Positions 34,766-45,700 of a stretch of 64,000 nucleotides of DNA are shown piece by piece. Every line of letters begins with the position of its first letter. Within the stretch, counting starts at the first letter, position 1. The notes under the pieces were generated by a model. It had not been told where the DNA came from. It saw nothing but the letters and a program-made list of their open reading frames with translations, and did no database searches. Position numbers and translations under genes: made by a program. This DNA comes from Cladorhizidae sp. MBARI D1340-BT2 (lineage: Eukaryota; Porifera; Demospongiae; Poecilosclerida; Cladorhizidae): assembly GCA_028752905.1 (NCBI GenBank), contig JAQNBH010000008.1, positions 574,346 to 638,345 on the forward strand, given 5' to 3'.

Positions 34766-34844
34766 TCATCAAAATCCTGAAAATTGTTGACCCACAAATC
34801 TCAACTACTTGGCATGCCACTGTGTCTTTATCCTTACCTCACCC

Positions 34845-35060
34845 AGAGATGGCTGTACCTTTCTCTACCTCACCCAGAGATGGCTGTCCCTATCTCTACC
34901 TCACCAAGAGATGGCTGTCCTATCTCTACCTCACCCAGAGATGGCTAACTCTATCTCTACCTCACCCAGAGATGGCTGTCCCTATCTCTACCTCACCCAG
35001 AGATGGCTGTCCTATCTCTACCTCACCCAGAGATGGCTGTCCCTATCTCTAGCTAACAAA
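34845..35060. repeat. ~31-bp minisatellite, 7 units
   Basis: Units contain ctctacctcacccagaga. Confidence 0.92.
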
Positions 35061-35304
35061 AAGGAGGCTGACCCTATCTTTAACTAACCCAAAGTGACTG
35101 GCTGTCTTTTGCCAACCAGCACATCTGGTAAGGTGAGTTGCTATGGGTGTGGCCTTTGTACACTACTTCCTTGATCTTTATGTCTGGTGTAAGTTTACCT
35201 ACACAAGGACAAGGTGCGGACATATTCATGAATCTGGTGAGTACAGGCACATGACAAAGAAACCAGAGCCAGGGCTAGCATAGACACCTAATCAAAGTGC
35301 TATG
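35061..35304. other. Unique intronic spacer
   Basis: No exon or repeat seen. Confidence 0.5.
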
Positions 35305-37275
35305 CCATTAGCAACATCATGACAACCACCACTATGCTATTAGCAACATCATTGACAGCCACCACTATGCTATTAGCAACATCATTGACAACCACCACTA
35401 TGCTATTAGCAACATCATTGACAGCCACCACTATGCTATTAGCAACATCACTAACAACCACCACTATGCTATTAGCAACATCATTGACAACCACCACTAT
35501 GCTATTAGCAACATCATTGACAACCACCACTATGCTATTAGTAACATCATTGACAACCACCACTATGCTATTAGCAACATCATTGACAACCACCACTATG
35601 CTATTAGCAACATCATGACAACCACCACTATGCTATTAGCAGCATCATTGACAACCACCACTATGCTATTAGCAACATCATTGACAACCAGTATGCATTA
35701 GCAACATCATGACAACCACCACTATGCTATTAGCAGCATCATTGACAGCCACCACTATGCTATTAGCAGCATCATTGACAACCACCACTATGCTATTAGC
35801 AACATCATGACAACCACCACTATGCTATTAGCAACATCATTGACAACCACCACTATGCTATTAGTAACATCATTGACAACCACCACTATGCTATTAGCAA
35901 CATCATTGACAACCACCACTATGCTATTAGCAGCATCATTGACAACCACCACTATGCTATTAGCAACATCATTGACAACCAGTATGCATTAGCAACATCA
36001 TGACAACCACCACTATGCTATTAGCAACATCATTGACAGCCACCACTATGCTATTAGCAACATCATTGACAACCACCACTATGCTATTAGCAACATCATT
36101 GACAACCACCACTATGCTATTAGCAACATCATTGACAACCACCACTATGCTATTAGTAACATCATTGACAACCACCACTATGCTATTAGCAAAATCATTG
36201 ACAACCACCACTATGCTATTAGCAACATCATTGACAACCACCACTATGCTATTAGCAACATCATTGACAACCACCACTATGCTATTAGCAACATCATTGA
36301 CAACCACCACTATGCTATTAGCAACATCATTGACAACCACCACTATGCTATTAGCAGCATCATTGACAACCACCACTATGCTATTAGCAACATCATTGAC
36401 AACCACCACTATGCTATTAGCAACATCATTGACAACCACCACTATGCTATTAGTAACATCATTGACAACCACCACTATGCTATTAGCAAAATCATTGACA
36501 ACCACCACTATGCTATTAGCAACATCATTGACAACCACCACTATGCTATTAGCAACATCATTGACAACCACCACTATGCTATTAGCAACATCATTGACAA
36601 CCACCACTATGCTATTAGCAACATCATTGACAACCACCACTATGCTATTAGCAGCATCATTGACAACCACCACTATGCTATTAGCAACATCATTGACAAC
36701 CACCACTATGCTATTAGCAACATCATTGACAACCACCACTATGCTATTAGCAACATCATCGACAACCACCACTATGCTATTAGCAACATCATTGACAACC
36801 ACCACTATGCTATTAGCAACATCATTGACAACCACCACTATGCTATTAGCAGCATCATTGACAACCACCACTATGCTATTAGCAGCATCATTGACAACCA
36901 CCACTATGCTATTAGCAACAACATTGACAACCACCACTATGCTATTAGCAGCATCATTGACAACCACCACTATGCTATTAGCAACATCATTGACAACCAC
37001 CACTGCTATTAGCAGCATCATTGACAACCACCACTATGCTATTAGCAACATCATTGACAACCACCAATATGCTATTAGCAACATCATTGACAACCACCAC
37101 TATGCTATTAGCAGCATCATTGACAGCCACCACTATGCTATTAGCAACATCATTGACAACCACCACTATGCTATTAGCAACATCATTGACAACCACCACT
37201 ATGCCATTAGCAGCATCATTGACAACCACCACTATGCTATTAGCAAAATCATTGACAGCCACCACTATGCTATTA
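35305..37275. repeat. 33-bp minisatellite, ~60 units
   Basis: Units contain gacaaccaccactatgct. Marker variants (a gcaaaatc unit and its neighbours) recur 297 bp apart, nine units. It ends about 80 bp from the donor of exon 4. Confidence 0.97.
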
Positions 37276-37354
37276 ACTCCATTGAAATGCCACGGTGACT
37301 GGAGGCCGACCGGAGCTGACATGGCCAGTGTGAAGAATGCAATGATGCACTTAC

Positions 37355-37528
37355 TTCTCTGCTGGGAAAAGCAGCCTGGTTAGTGCAGCTCTCCACTTCC
37401 CCTCGCAGTCTGGACACCCACACCTGTCGTTGCTTGGGGCCTTGTCCTCGTAATTTATACACTTCTCCATTAGCACCGTTCACAGAGAAAGTCTGTGAGT
37501 CATCCTCACTAGGGGCAACCACTGCACC
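37355..37528 (-). CDS. ORP-like gene, exon 4 (PH domain C-terminal half)
   Basis: A 174-nt exon, phase 0 at both ends, with acceptor gtgtgtgcag and donor GTAAGT. It completes the PH domain: beta-strands GAVVAPSEDDSQTFSV and VYKLRG, then the C-terminal helix with the near-invariant Trp (KQRQVWVSRLRGEVE). The order, spacing and the GAV...D..TF block match the ORP9/10/11 PH fold, which binds phosphoinositides such as PI4P on Golgi or endosomal membranes. Confidence 0.88.
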
Positions 37529-39729
37529 CTGCACACACCATGACATTACACACGTGCTCACACACATCATCACACCTGCACACACATCAACACACCACTC
37601 CTACACACACATCACCACACCACTCCTACACACACATCACCACTCCACTCCTACACACACATCACACACTACTCCTACACACACATCACCACTCCACTCC
37701 TACACACACATCACCACTCCTACACACACATCACCACTCCTACACACACATCACCACACCACTCCTACACACACATCACCACTCCACTCCTACACACACA
37801 TCACCACTCCACTCCTACACACACATCACCACTCCTACACACACATCGCCACACCACTCCTACACACACATCACCACTCCACTCCTACACACACATCACC
37901 ACTCCACTCCTGCACACACATCACCACACCACTCCTACACACACATCACCACTCCACTCCTACACACACATCACCACTCCACTCCTACACACACATCACA
38001 CACCACTCCTACACACACATCACCACTCCACTCCTACACACACATCACACACCACTCCTACACACACATCACCACTCCACTCCTACACACACATCACCAC
38101 TCCACTCCTACACACATCATCACTCCACTCCTACACACACATCACCACACCACTCCTACACACACATCACTACACCACACCTACACACACATCACTCCTG
38201 CACACACATCACCACTCCACTCCTACACACACATTGCCACTCCACTCCTACATACACATCACCACTCCACTCCTACACACACATCACCACTCCACTCCTA
38301 CACACACATCACCACTCCACTCCTACACACACATCACACACTACTCCTACACACACATCACCACACCACTCCTACACACACATCACCACTCCACTCCTAC
38401 ACACACATCACCACTCCACTCCTACACACACATCACACACTACTCTTACACACACATCACCACACCACTCCTACACACACATCACCACTCCACTCCTGCA
38501 CACACATCACCACTCCACTCCTACACACACATCACCACACCACTCCTACACACACATCACCACTCCACTCCTACACACACATCACCACTCCACTCCTACA
38601 CACACATCACCACTCCTACACACACATCACCACTCCACTCCTACACACACATCACCACTCCTACACAACACACATCACCACTCCACTCCTACACACACAT
38701 CACCACTCCACTCCTACACACACATCACCACTCCACTCCTACACACACATCACCACTCCACTCCTACACACACATCACCACACCACTCCTACACACACAT
38801 CACCACTCCTACACACACATCACCACTCCACTCCTACACACACATCACCACACCACTCCTACACACACATCACCACTCCACTCCTACACACACATCACCA
38901 CTCCACTCCTACACACACGTCACCACTCCACTCCTACACACACATCACCACACCACTCCTACACACACATCACCACTCCTACACACACATCACCACTCCT
39001 ACACAACACACATCACCACTCCACTCCTACACACACGTCACCACTCCACTCCTACACACACATCGCCACACCACTCCTACACACACATCACCACACCACT
39101 CCTGCACACACATCACCACACCACTCCTGCACACACATCACCACTCCTACACACATCACCACACAACTCCTACACACACATCACCACTCCACTCCTACAC
39201 ACACATCACCACACCACTCCTGCACACACATCACCACTCCTACACACACATCACCACACCACTCCTGCACACACATCACCACTCCTACACACACATCACC
39301 ACACAACTCCTACACACACATCACCACTCCACTCCTACACACACATCACCACACCACTCCTACACACACATCACCACACCACTCCTACACACACATCACC
39401 ACTCCTACACACACATCACCACACCACTCCTACACACACATCACAACTCCACTCCTACACACACATCACCACTCCACTCCTACACACACATCACCACTCC
39501 TACACACACATCACCACACCACTCCTACACACACATCACAACTCCACTCCTACACACACATCACCACTCCACTCCTACACACACATCACCACTCCACTCC
39601 TACACACACATCACCACTCCACTCCTACATACACATCACCACTCCACTCCTACACACACATCGCCACACCACACCTACACACACATCGCCACACCACTCC
39701 TGCATCATGACCTTAATAAGACAACTTAC
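37529..39729 (-). other. Intron 3 of the ORP-like gene, almost entirely minisatellite
   Basis: This intron is bounded by GTAAGT at 39729 and CAG at 37529. About 2150 of its 2201 bp are the 18/25-bp array listed next. Confidence 0.85.
37555..39710. repeat. 25-bp (and 18-bp) CA-rich minisatellite, ~90 units
   Basis: Units contain cactcctacacacacatc, with or without an extra cactc. The His/Thr/Ser-rich open frames of up to 775 codons are artefacts of this array. Confidence 0.96.
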
Positions 39730-39777
39730 CCAGAGATGTAAGGAACCTCTTGGTGGCTGCTTCTTCTTGTCTTCAGA
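39730..39777 (-). CDS. ORP-like gene, exon 3 (PH domain)
   Basis: A 48-nt exon (16 codons, phase 0), acceptor tgttcag and donor GTAAGT. It encodes SEDKKKQPPRGSLHLW, the strand joining YYT of exon 2 to GAV of exon 4. The joined order corresponds to the ORP9/11 PH segment, where a Lys-rich loop is followed by a Arg-Gly strand. Such a tight fit for a very short exon strongly supports the gene model. Confidence 0.88.
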
Positions 39778-40049
39778 CTGAACACACACACACCACACCA
39801 CACCACACCACACATAGTAAGGTGAAAGTAGAGGACTGGTGGGATGGGAAACCAAGCAAAGGGGTGTGGTTTTGATGATGACAAATCCCACTGCCCACCT
39901 ATGTATGTCTGTCCAAGGGAGAGGATGGACGAGTCAGTCATGATATTACCCTCTGAGAGTGCTACACCCAGCTTCCACAACTAACACCTGACAGTGCTCA
40001 TCTACAATAAGGCCTTATAATACTACGCTCTGAGGCTGGCCCACAATGT

Positions 40050-40165
40050 GATGCTTGCATCCCATCAAATCATCCCATCCAGTCCCATCTCTTCCGGTCC
40101 TGACGCATCCTGTCTCATCCCAACCCGTCCCATCACATTCTGTCCCGTCCCATCCAGTCCCACCC
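40050..40165. repeat. Degenerate tcccatcc-type pentamer/decamer repeat
   Basis: Imprecise short repeats of catcccatcc and tcctgtccc in intron 2. Confidence 0.7.
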
Positions 40166-40309
40166 ATCTTGTTCCCGTCCACCCAAATGCCACAATGTTT
40201 ACGTGAAGCCAAAGCAGCTGACACTGCAGTAGCTCCATCACAAGCAATACTCGACTAGAACTAGATTCTGTTCCATCGTATTGTATCACGTCCTATCAAC
40301 ACATCGCTT

Positions 40310-40580
40310 CACAATGTGATACAATACCTCAAGATACCATACAATATATATGATGGGCAAGCATTATTGTGAACTGGCCTTACTATGTGATACAATACCT
40401 CAAGATACCATACACTATGATGGGTGAGCATTATTGTGAACCAGTCTACTATGTGGTACAATACCTCAAGATACCATACAATATGATGGACGAGCATTAT
40501 TGTGAACCAGCCTTACTATGTGGTACAATACCTCAAGATACCATACAATATGATGGGTGAGCATTATTGTGAACCAGCCT
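40310..40580. repeat. ~66-bp minisatellite, 4 units
   Basis: Units contain caatacctcaagatacca. Confidence 0.92.
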
Positions 40581-40589
40581 TGAGAGTGC

Positions 40590-41565
40590 TCTACCCAGAA
40601 GGCTAGAGCACCTAACCCAGAAGAAGGCTAGAGCACCTAGCCCAGAAGAAGACTAGAGCAGCTGTAGCCCAGAAGGTCTAGCCAAGAAGAAGGCTATAGA
40701 GCACTTAGCCAAGAAGAAGGCCAGAGCACCTAGCCAAGAAGAAGGCCAGAGCACCTAGCCAGAAGAGGGCTAAAGCACCTAGACAAGAAGAAGACTAGAG
40801 TACCTATCCAGGAAGAAGGCTAGAGCATCTAGCCCAAGAAGAAGGCCAGAGCACCTAGCCAAGAAGAAGGCTAGAGCACCTACCCAGAAGAGGGCTAAAG
40901 CACCTATCCAAGAAGAAGGTAAGAGTACCTAGCCCAGAAGAAGGCTAGAGCACCCAGCCAAGAAGAAGGTTAGAGCACCTAGCCCAGAAGAAGGCTAGAG
41001 CACCTAGCCAAGAGGAAGGCTAGAGCACCTAGCCAAGAAGAAGGCCAGGCATCTAGTCCAGAAGAAGGCTAGAGCACAGATGTAGCCAAGAAGAAGGCTA
41101 GAGCACCTAGCCAACAAGAAGGTTAGAGCACCTAGCCAAGAAGAAGGCTAGAGCACCTACCCAGAAGAGGGCTAAAGAACCTATCCAAGAAGAAGGTTAG
41201 AGTACCTAGCCCAGAAGAAGGCTAGAGCACCTAGCCAAGAAGAAGGCCAGGCATCTAGTCCAGAAGAAGGCTAGAGCACCTAACCCAGAAGGCCAGAGCA
41301 CAGATGTAACCAAGAAGAAGGCTAGAGCACCTATGTAGCCAAGAAGAAGGCCAGAGCACCTAGCCCAGAAGAAGGCCAGAGCACCTAGCCCAGAAGAAGG
41401 CCAGAGCACCTAGCCCAGAAGAAGGCCAGAGCACCTAGCCCAGAAGAAGGCCAGAGCACCTAGCCCAGAAGAAGGCCAGAGCACCTAGCCCAGAAGAAGG
41501 CCAGAGCACCTAGCCCAGAAGAAGGCCAGAGCACCTAGCCCAGAAGAAGGCCAGAGCACCTAGCC
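40590..41565. repeat. 25-bp minisatellite, ~38 units
   Basis: Units contain aggccagagcacctagcc. The right end (41340-41565) is homogeneous and the left end is divergent, suggesting recent expansion at the right. Confidence 0.95.
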
Positions 41566-41850
41566 AAAACGTCAAGTTAGCAGCTGATTATGGACTAAAT
41601 GGCATCTATACTATGACAACTGAGAGTGTTATCTATGAGAGTGCTATATGGTAGCAATACCGAGAGATTAGTCCTGTGAGTGTTCATTACACTTCATGGC
41701 ATTACATTCCAACAATGCTACACACCCAGGTTATTAAATTACACCCAGAAAGTTCTATATTACACCCATGCTCCATAATATTACACTCTAGGAGTCCTTT
41801 ACTCCACCGTAAGTTTTAAATTGCCACCTCTCTCCTTGGGTCTCACTCAC
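41566..41850. other. Unique part of ORP-like intron 2
   Basis: Short imperfect ttacac repeats. No exon. Confidence 0.5.
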
Positions 41851-41994
41851 AGTGTAGTAATGGAGGACACCTTGTTGGTGGTCCACAGAGAACCATCTTG
41901 GTTGCCATCCCTTCAGAGGGTTGGTCCACTTATACAGCTGTCCCTCCAGACATATGACTGGTCTCGTCTGAGGGTTCATCTGCCTATCAAACTC
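41851..41994 (-). CDS. ORP-like gene, exon 2 (PH domain N-terminal half)
   Basis: A 144-nt exon (48 codons, phase 0), acceptor cctctctgagcag and donor GTGAGT. It encodes [19 protein letters not shown] followed by [13 protein letters not shown]. The G-x-L-x-KWTN-x-x-KGWQ-x-RWF signature is specific to the PH domains of the ORP9, ORP10 and ORP11 group of oxysterol-binding-protein relatives. These proteins move lipids (phosphatidylserine, PI4P or sterol) at ER to Golgi/endosome contacts. Confidence 0.92.
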
Positions 41995-42197
41995 CTGCTC
42001 AGAGAGGTACAATGACGAATTAACTTTACTGTTAGAATACAGCAGGCAAGATAGTTGGAGGTGTATTTAGCTATGTACTCAACACATAACTGGCTACTAC
42101 AGTGACTTAGCTAACTAGTGCGAAGGTAGATATGAAGATAGCTAGCTAGCTAGCAAGTATGAAAGTACTAGCTATGTACTAGCTAAATGTAGAATAC

Positions 42198-42287
42198 CTT
42201 AGCTCTCTCCATCACTTGAAGCAAAGCCCCCCTTTCCTGTTCCGTTAAAGATGATTGGTCCATTTCATTCAAGTCCCCTGAATGCAT
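42198..42287 (-). CDS. ORP-like gene, exon 1 with start codon
   Basis: The start ATG at 42287 opens 30 codons (MHSGDLNEMDQSSLTEQERG, then ALLQVMERAK) ending at donor GTATTC after 42198. Phase 0 joins to exon 2 as ERAK-EFDRQ. A second in-frame Met lies at codon 9. The intron to exon 2 is only 203 bp and is the one intron of this gene without a tandem array. The segment is a short acidic/helical N-terminal extension before the PH domain. The first in-frame ATG after the shared promoter is preferred. Confidence 0.8.
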
Positions 42288-42378
42288 CCTGCCTTATAAG
42301 TAGCCCGCCGCCTTCACCCAACCACTTCCAAAGTTAGTCAGCTTCTCCAATTAATAATGGGGCACTAATTGGAGTACA
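42288..42378. promoter_or_regulatory. Compact bidirectional promoter between ORP-like gene and ELP5
   Basis: Only 91 bp separate the two divergent start codons. The interval holds CCAATTA at 42347-42353 and its exact inverse TAATTGG at 42366-42372, a symmetric pair of CCAAT boxes. It also holds a GC-rich patch (gcccgccgcc) and a ttataa near 42294 on the ORP side. CCAAT boxes are frequent in bidirectional promoters of housekeeping genes. Transcription starts cannot be placed from sequence. Confidence 0.65.
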
Positions 42379-42445
42379 ATGTCTAAGTCTTTGTTGCGAA
42401 CTCTACTGGATGGCGATGAAGACTCGGGAAGACTCATCATATATG
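42379..42445 (+). CDS. Elongator complex protein 5, exon 1
   Basis: The start ATG at 42379 begins SKSLLRTLLDGDEDSGRLIIY, 22 codons plus one base, ending before donor GTACAG. With exon 2 the frame reads ...RLIIYDDVECNG. This corresponds to the N-terminal strand of ELP5's RecA-like fold, where an 'L-L-x-G...L-I-x-D-S-V' pattern is conserved. ELP5 forms the Elp4-5-6 ring of Elongator, needed for tRNA wobble-uridine modification. The location directly opposite the ORP-like start supports the assignment of the start. Confidence 0.75.
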
Positions 42446-42560
42446 GTACAGTGAGGCTGATTACATAAGTTGGTATATTATTTTACAGCTATTGCGAGTA
42501 TTGGCAGTATTATAGATCTATTATTGTTGGTAGCAAGTACATATTGTGTCCACTGTGCAG

Positions 42561-42621
42561 ATGATGTTGAGTGCAATGGAAGAGCACTGCTCAAGTATGG
42601 AGCATCAAAGCTGAGTGAAAG
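42561..42621 (+). CDS. Elongator complex protein 5, exon 2
   Basis: The acceptor is tccactgtgcag before 42561. The exon completes the codon from exon 1 and encodes DDVECNGRALLKYG then ASKLSE. The V-E-x-x-G-R-A-L-L-K block is the hallmark first helix of ELP5. The best-fitting end is 42621 with a GC donor (AAAG|GCAAGC), which leaves two bases that exon 3 completes. A GT alternative at 42615 breaks the phase. Downstream lies an 11-kb intron filled by the 43-bp array. Confidence 0.75.
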
Positions 42622-42759
42622 GCAAGCAACTACTTAATCTCATACTCTAGGATTGGCAAGTCAGGTGCTGGTTGTGTGCAGGTAGTGTGCAGGTAGGCAT
42701 GCATTTGTAAGTGGTTATGCATACAGCTCAAGCTTACTGGTGATGAAGAGACAGCATGG

Positions 42760-45700
42760 AGAGGGAGGGAACGATATGAACACTGGTGTGCATGGAGGGA
42801 ACAGGGATATGAACACTGGTGTTGAAGGGTCAGCATGGAGGGAACAGGGATATGAACACTGGTGTTGAAGGGTCAGCATGGAGGGAACAGGGATATGAAC
42901 ACTGGTGTTGAAGGGCCAGCATGGAGGGAACAGGGATATGAACACTGGTGTTGAAGGGTCAGCATGGAGGGAACAGGGATATGAACACTGGTGTTGAAGG
43001 GCCAGCATGGAGGGAACAGGGATATGAACACTGGTGTTGAAGGACCAGCATGGAGGGAACAGGGATATGTACACTGGTGTTGAAGGGCCAGCATGGAGGG
43101 AACAGGGATATGTACACTGGTGTTGAAGGGTCAGCATGGAGGGAACAGGGATATGAACACTGGTGTTGAAGGACCAGCATGGAGGGAACAGGGATATGAA
43201 CACTGGTGTTGAAGGGTCAGCATGGAGGGAACAGGGATATGAACACTGGTGTTGAAGGGTCAGCATGGAGGGAACAGGGATATGAACACTGGTGTTGAAG
43301 GACCAGCATGGAGGGAACAGGGATATGAACACTGGTGTTGAAGGGTCAGCATGGAGGGAACAGGGATATGAACACTGGTGTTGAAGGGCCAGCATGGAGG
43401 GAACAGGGATATGAACACTGGTGTTGAAGGACCAGCATGGAGGGAACAGGGATATGTACACTGGTGTTGAAGGGCCAGCATGGAGGGAACAGGGATATGT
43501 ACACTGGTGTTGAAGGGTCAGCATGGAGGGAACAGGGATATGAACACTGGTGTTGAAGGGCCACCAGCATGGAGGGAACAGGGATATGAACACTGGTGTT
43601 GAAGGGTCAGCATGGAGGGAATAGGGATATGAACACTGGTGTTGAAGGGTCAGCATGGAGGGAACAGGGATATGAACACTGGTGTTGAAGGGTCAGCATG
43701 GAGGGAACAGGGATATGAACACTGCTGTCGAAGGGTCAGCATGGAGGGAACAGGGTTATGAACACTGGTGTTGAAGGGTCAGCATGGAGGGAACAGGGAT
43801 ATGAACACTGGTGTTGAAGGGTGAGCATGGAGGGAACAGGGATATGAACACTGGTGTTGAAGGGTCAGCATGGAGGGAACAGCGATATGAACACTGGTGT
43901 TGAAGGGTCAGCATGGAGGGAACAGGGATATGAACACTGGTGTTGAAGGACCAGCATGGAGGGAACAGGGATATGAACACTGGTGTTGAAGGACCAGCAT
44001 GGAGGGAACAGGGATATGGACACTGGTGTTGAAGGGTCAGCATGGAGGGAACAGGGATATGAACACTGGTGTTGAAGGGTCAGCATGGAGGGAACAGGGA
44101 TATGAACACTGGTGTTGAAGGGCCAGCATGGAGGGAACAGGGATATGAACACTGGTGTTGAAGGGTCAGCATGGAGGGAACAGGGATATGAACACTGGTG
44201 TTGAAGGGTCAGCATGGAGGGAACAGGGATATGAACACTGGTGTTGAAGGGTCAGCATGGAGGGAACAGGGATATGAACACTGGTGTTGAAGGGTCAGCA
44301 TGGAGGGAACAGGGATATGAACACTGGTGTTGAAGGGCCAGCATGGAGGGAACAGGGATATGAACACTGGTGTTGAAGGACCAGCATGGAGGGAACAGGG
44401 ATATGTACACTGGTGTTGAAGGGCCAGCATGGAGGGAACAGGGATATGTACACTGGTGTTGAAGGGTCAGCATGGAGGGAACAGGGATATGAACACTGGT
44501 GTTGAAGGACCAGCATGGAGGGAACAGGGATATGAACACTGGTGTTGAAGGGTCAGCATGGAGGGAACAGGGATATGAACACTGGTGTTGAAGGGTCAGC
44601 ATGGAGGGAACAGGGATATGAACACTGGTGTTGAAGGACCAGCATGGAGGGAACAGGGATATGAACACTGGTGTTGAAGGGTCAGCATGGAGGGAACAGG
44701 GATATGAACACTGGTGTTGAAGGGCCAGCATGGAGGGAACAGGGATATGAACACTGGTGTTGAAGGACCAGCATGGAGGGAACAGGGATATGTACACTGG
44801 TGTTGAAGGGCCAGCATGGAGGGAACAGGGATATGTACACTGGTGTTGAAGGGTCAGCATGGAGGGAACAGGGATATGAACACTGGTGTTGAAGGACCAG
44901 CATGGAGGGAACAGGGATATGAACACTGGTGTTGAAGGGTCAGCATGGAGGGAACAGGGATATGAACACTGGTGTTGAAGGGTCAGCATGGAGGGAACAG
45001 GGATATGAACACTGGTGTTGAAGGACCAGCATGGAGGGAACAGGGATATGAACACTGGTGTTGAAGGGTCAGCATGGAGGGAACAGGGATATGAACACTG
45101 GTGTTGAAGGGTCAGCATGGAGGGAACAGGGATATGAACACTGGTGTTGAAGGGCCACCAGCATGGAGGGAACAGGGATATGAACACTGGTGTTGAAGGG
45201 TCAGCATGGAGGGAATAGGGATATGAACACTGGTGTTGAAGGGTCAGCATGGAGGGAACAGGGATATGAACACTGGTGTTGAAGGGTCAGCATGGAGGGA
45301 ACAGGGATATGAACACTGCTGTCGAAGGGTCAGCATGGAGGGAACAGGGTTATGAACACTGGTGTTGAAGGGTCAGCATGGAGGGAACAGGGATATGAAC
45401 ACTGGTGTTGAAGGGCCAGCATGGAGGGAACAGGGATATGAACACTGGTGTTGAAGGGTCAGCATGGAGGGAACAGCGATATGAACACTGGTGTTGAAGG
45501 GTCAGCATGGAGGGAACAGGGATATGAACACTGGTGTTGAAGGACCAGCATGGAGGGAACAGGGATATGAACACTGGTGTTGAAGGACCAGCATGGAGGG
45601 AACAGGGATATGGACACTGGTGTTGAAGGGTCAGCATGGAGGGAACAGGGATATGAACACTGGTGTTGAAGGGTCAGCATGGAGGGAACAGGGATATGAA

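Noticed and set aside
33330..34797. Silk- or antigen-like ten-residue repeat protein (GEHKVALATP)
   Set aside because: It is an intronic 30-bp array, with an equally open frame on the opposite strand, and no signal peptide.
37383..39781. Apparent His/Thr/Ser-rich proteins of 515-775 residues
   Set aside because: They are translations of the CA-rich array that makes up ORP-like intron 3, bounded by exons on the opposite strand.
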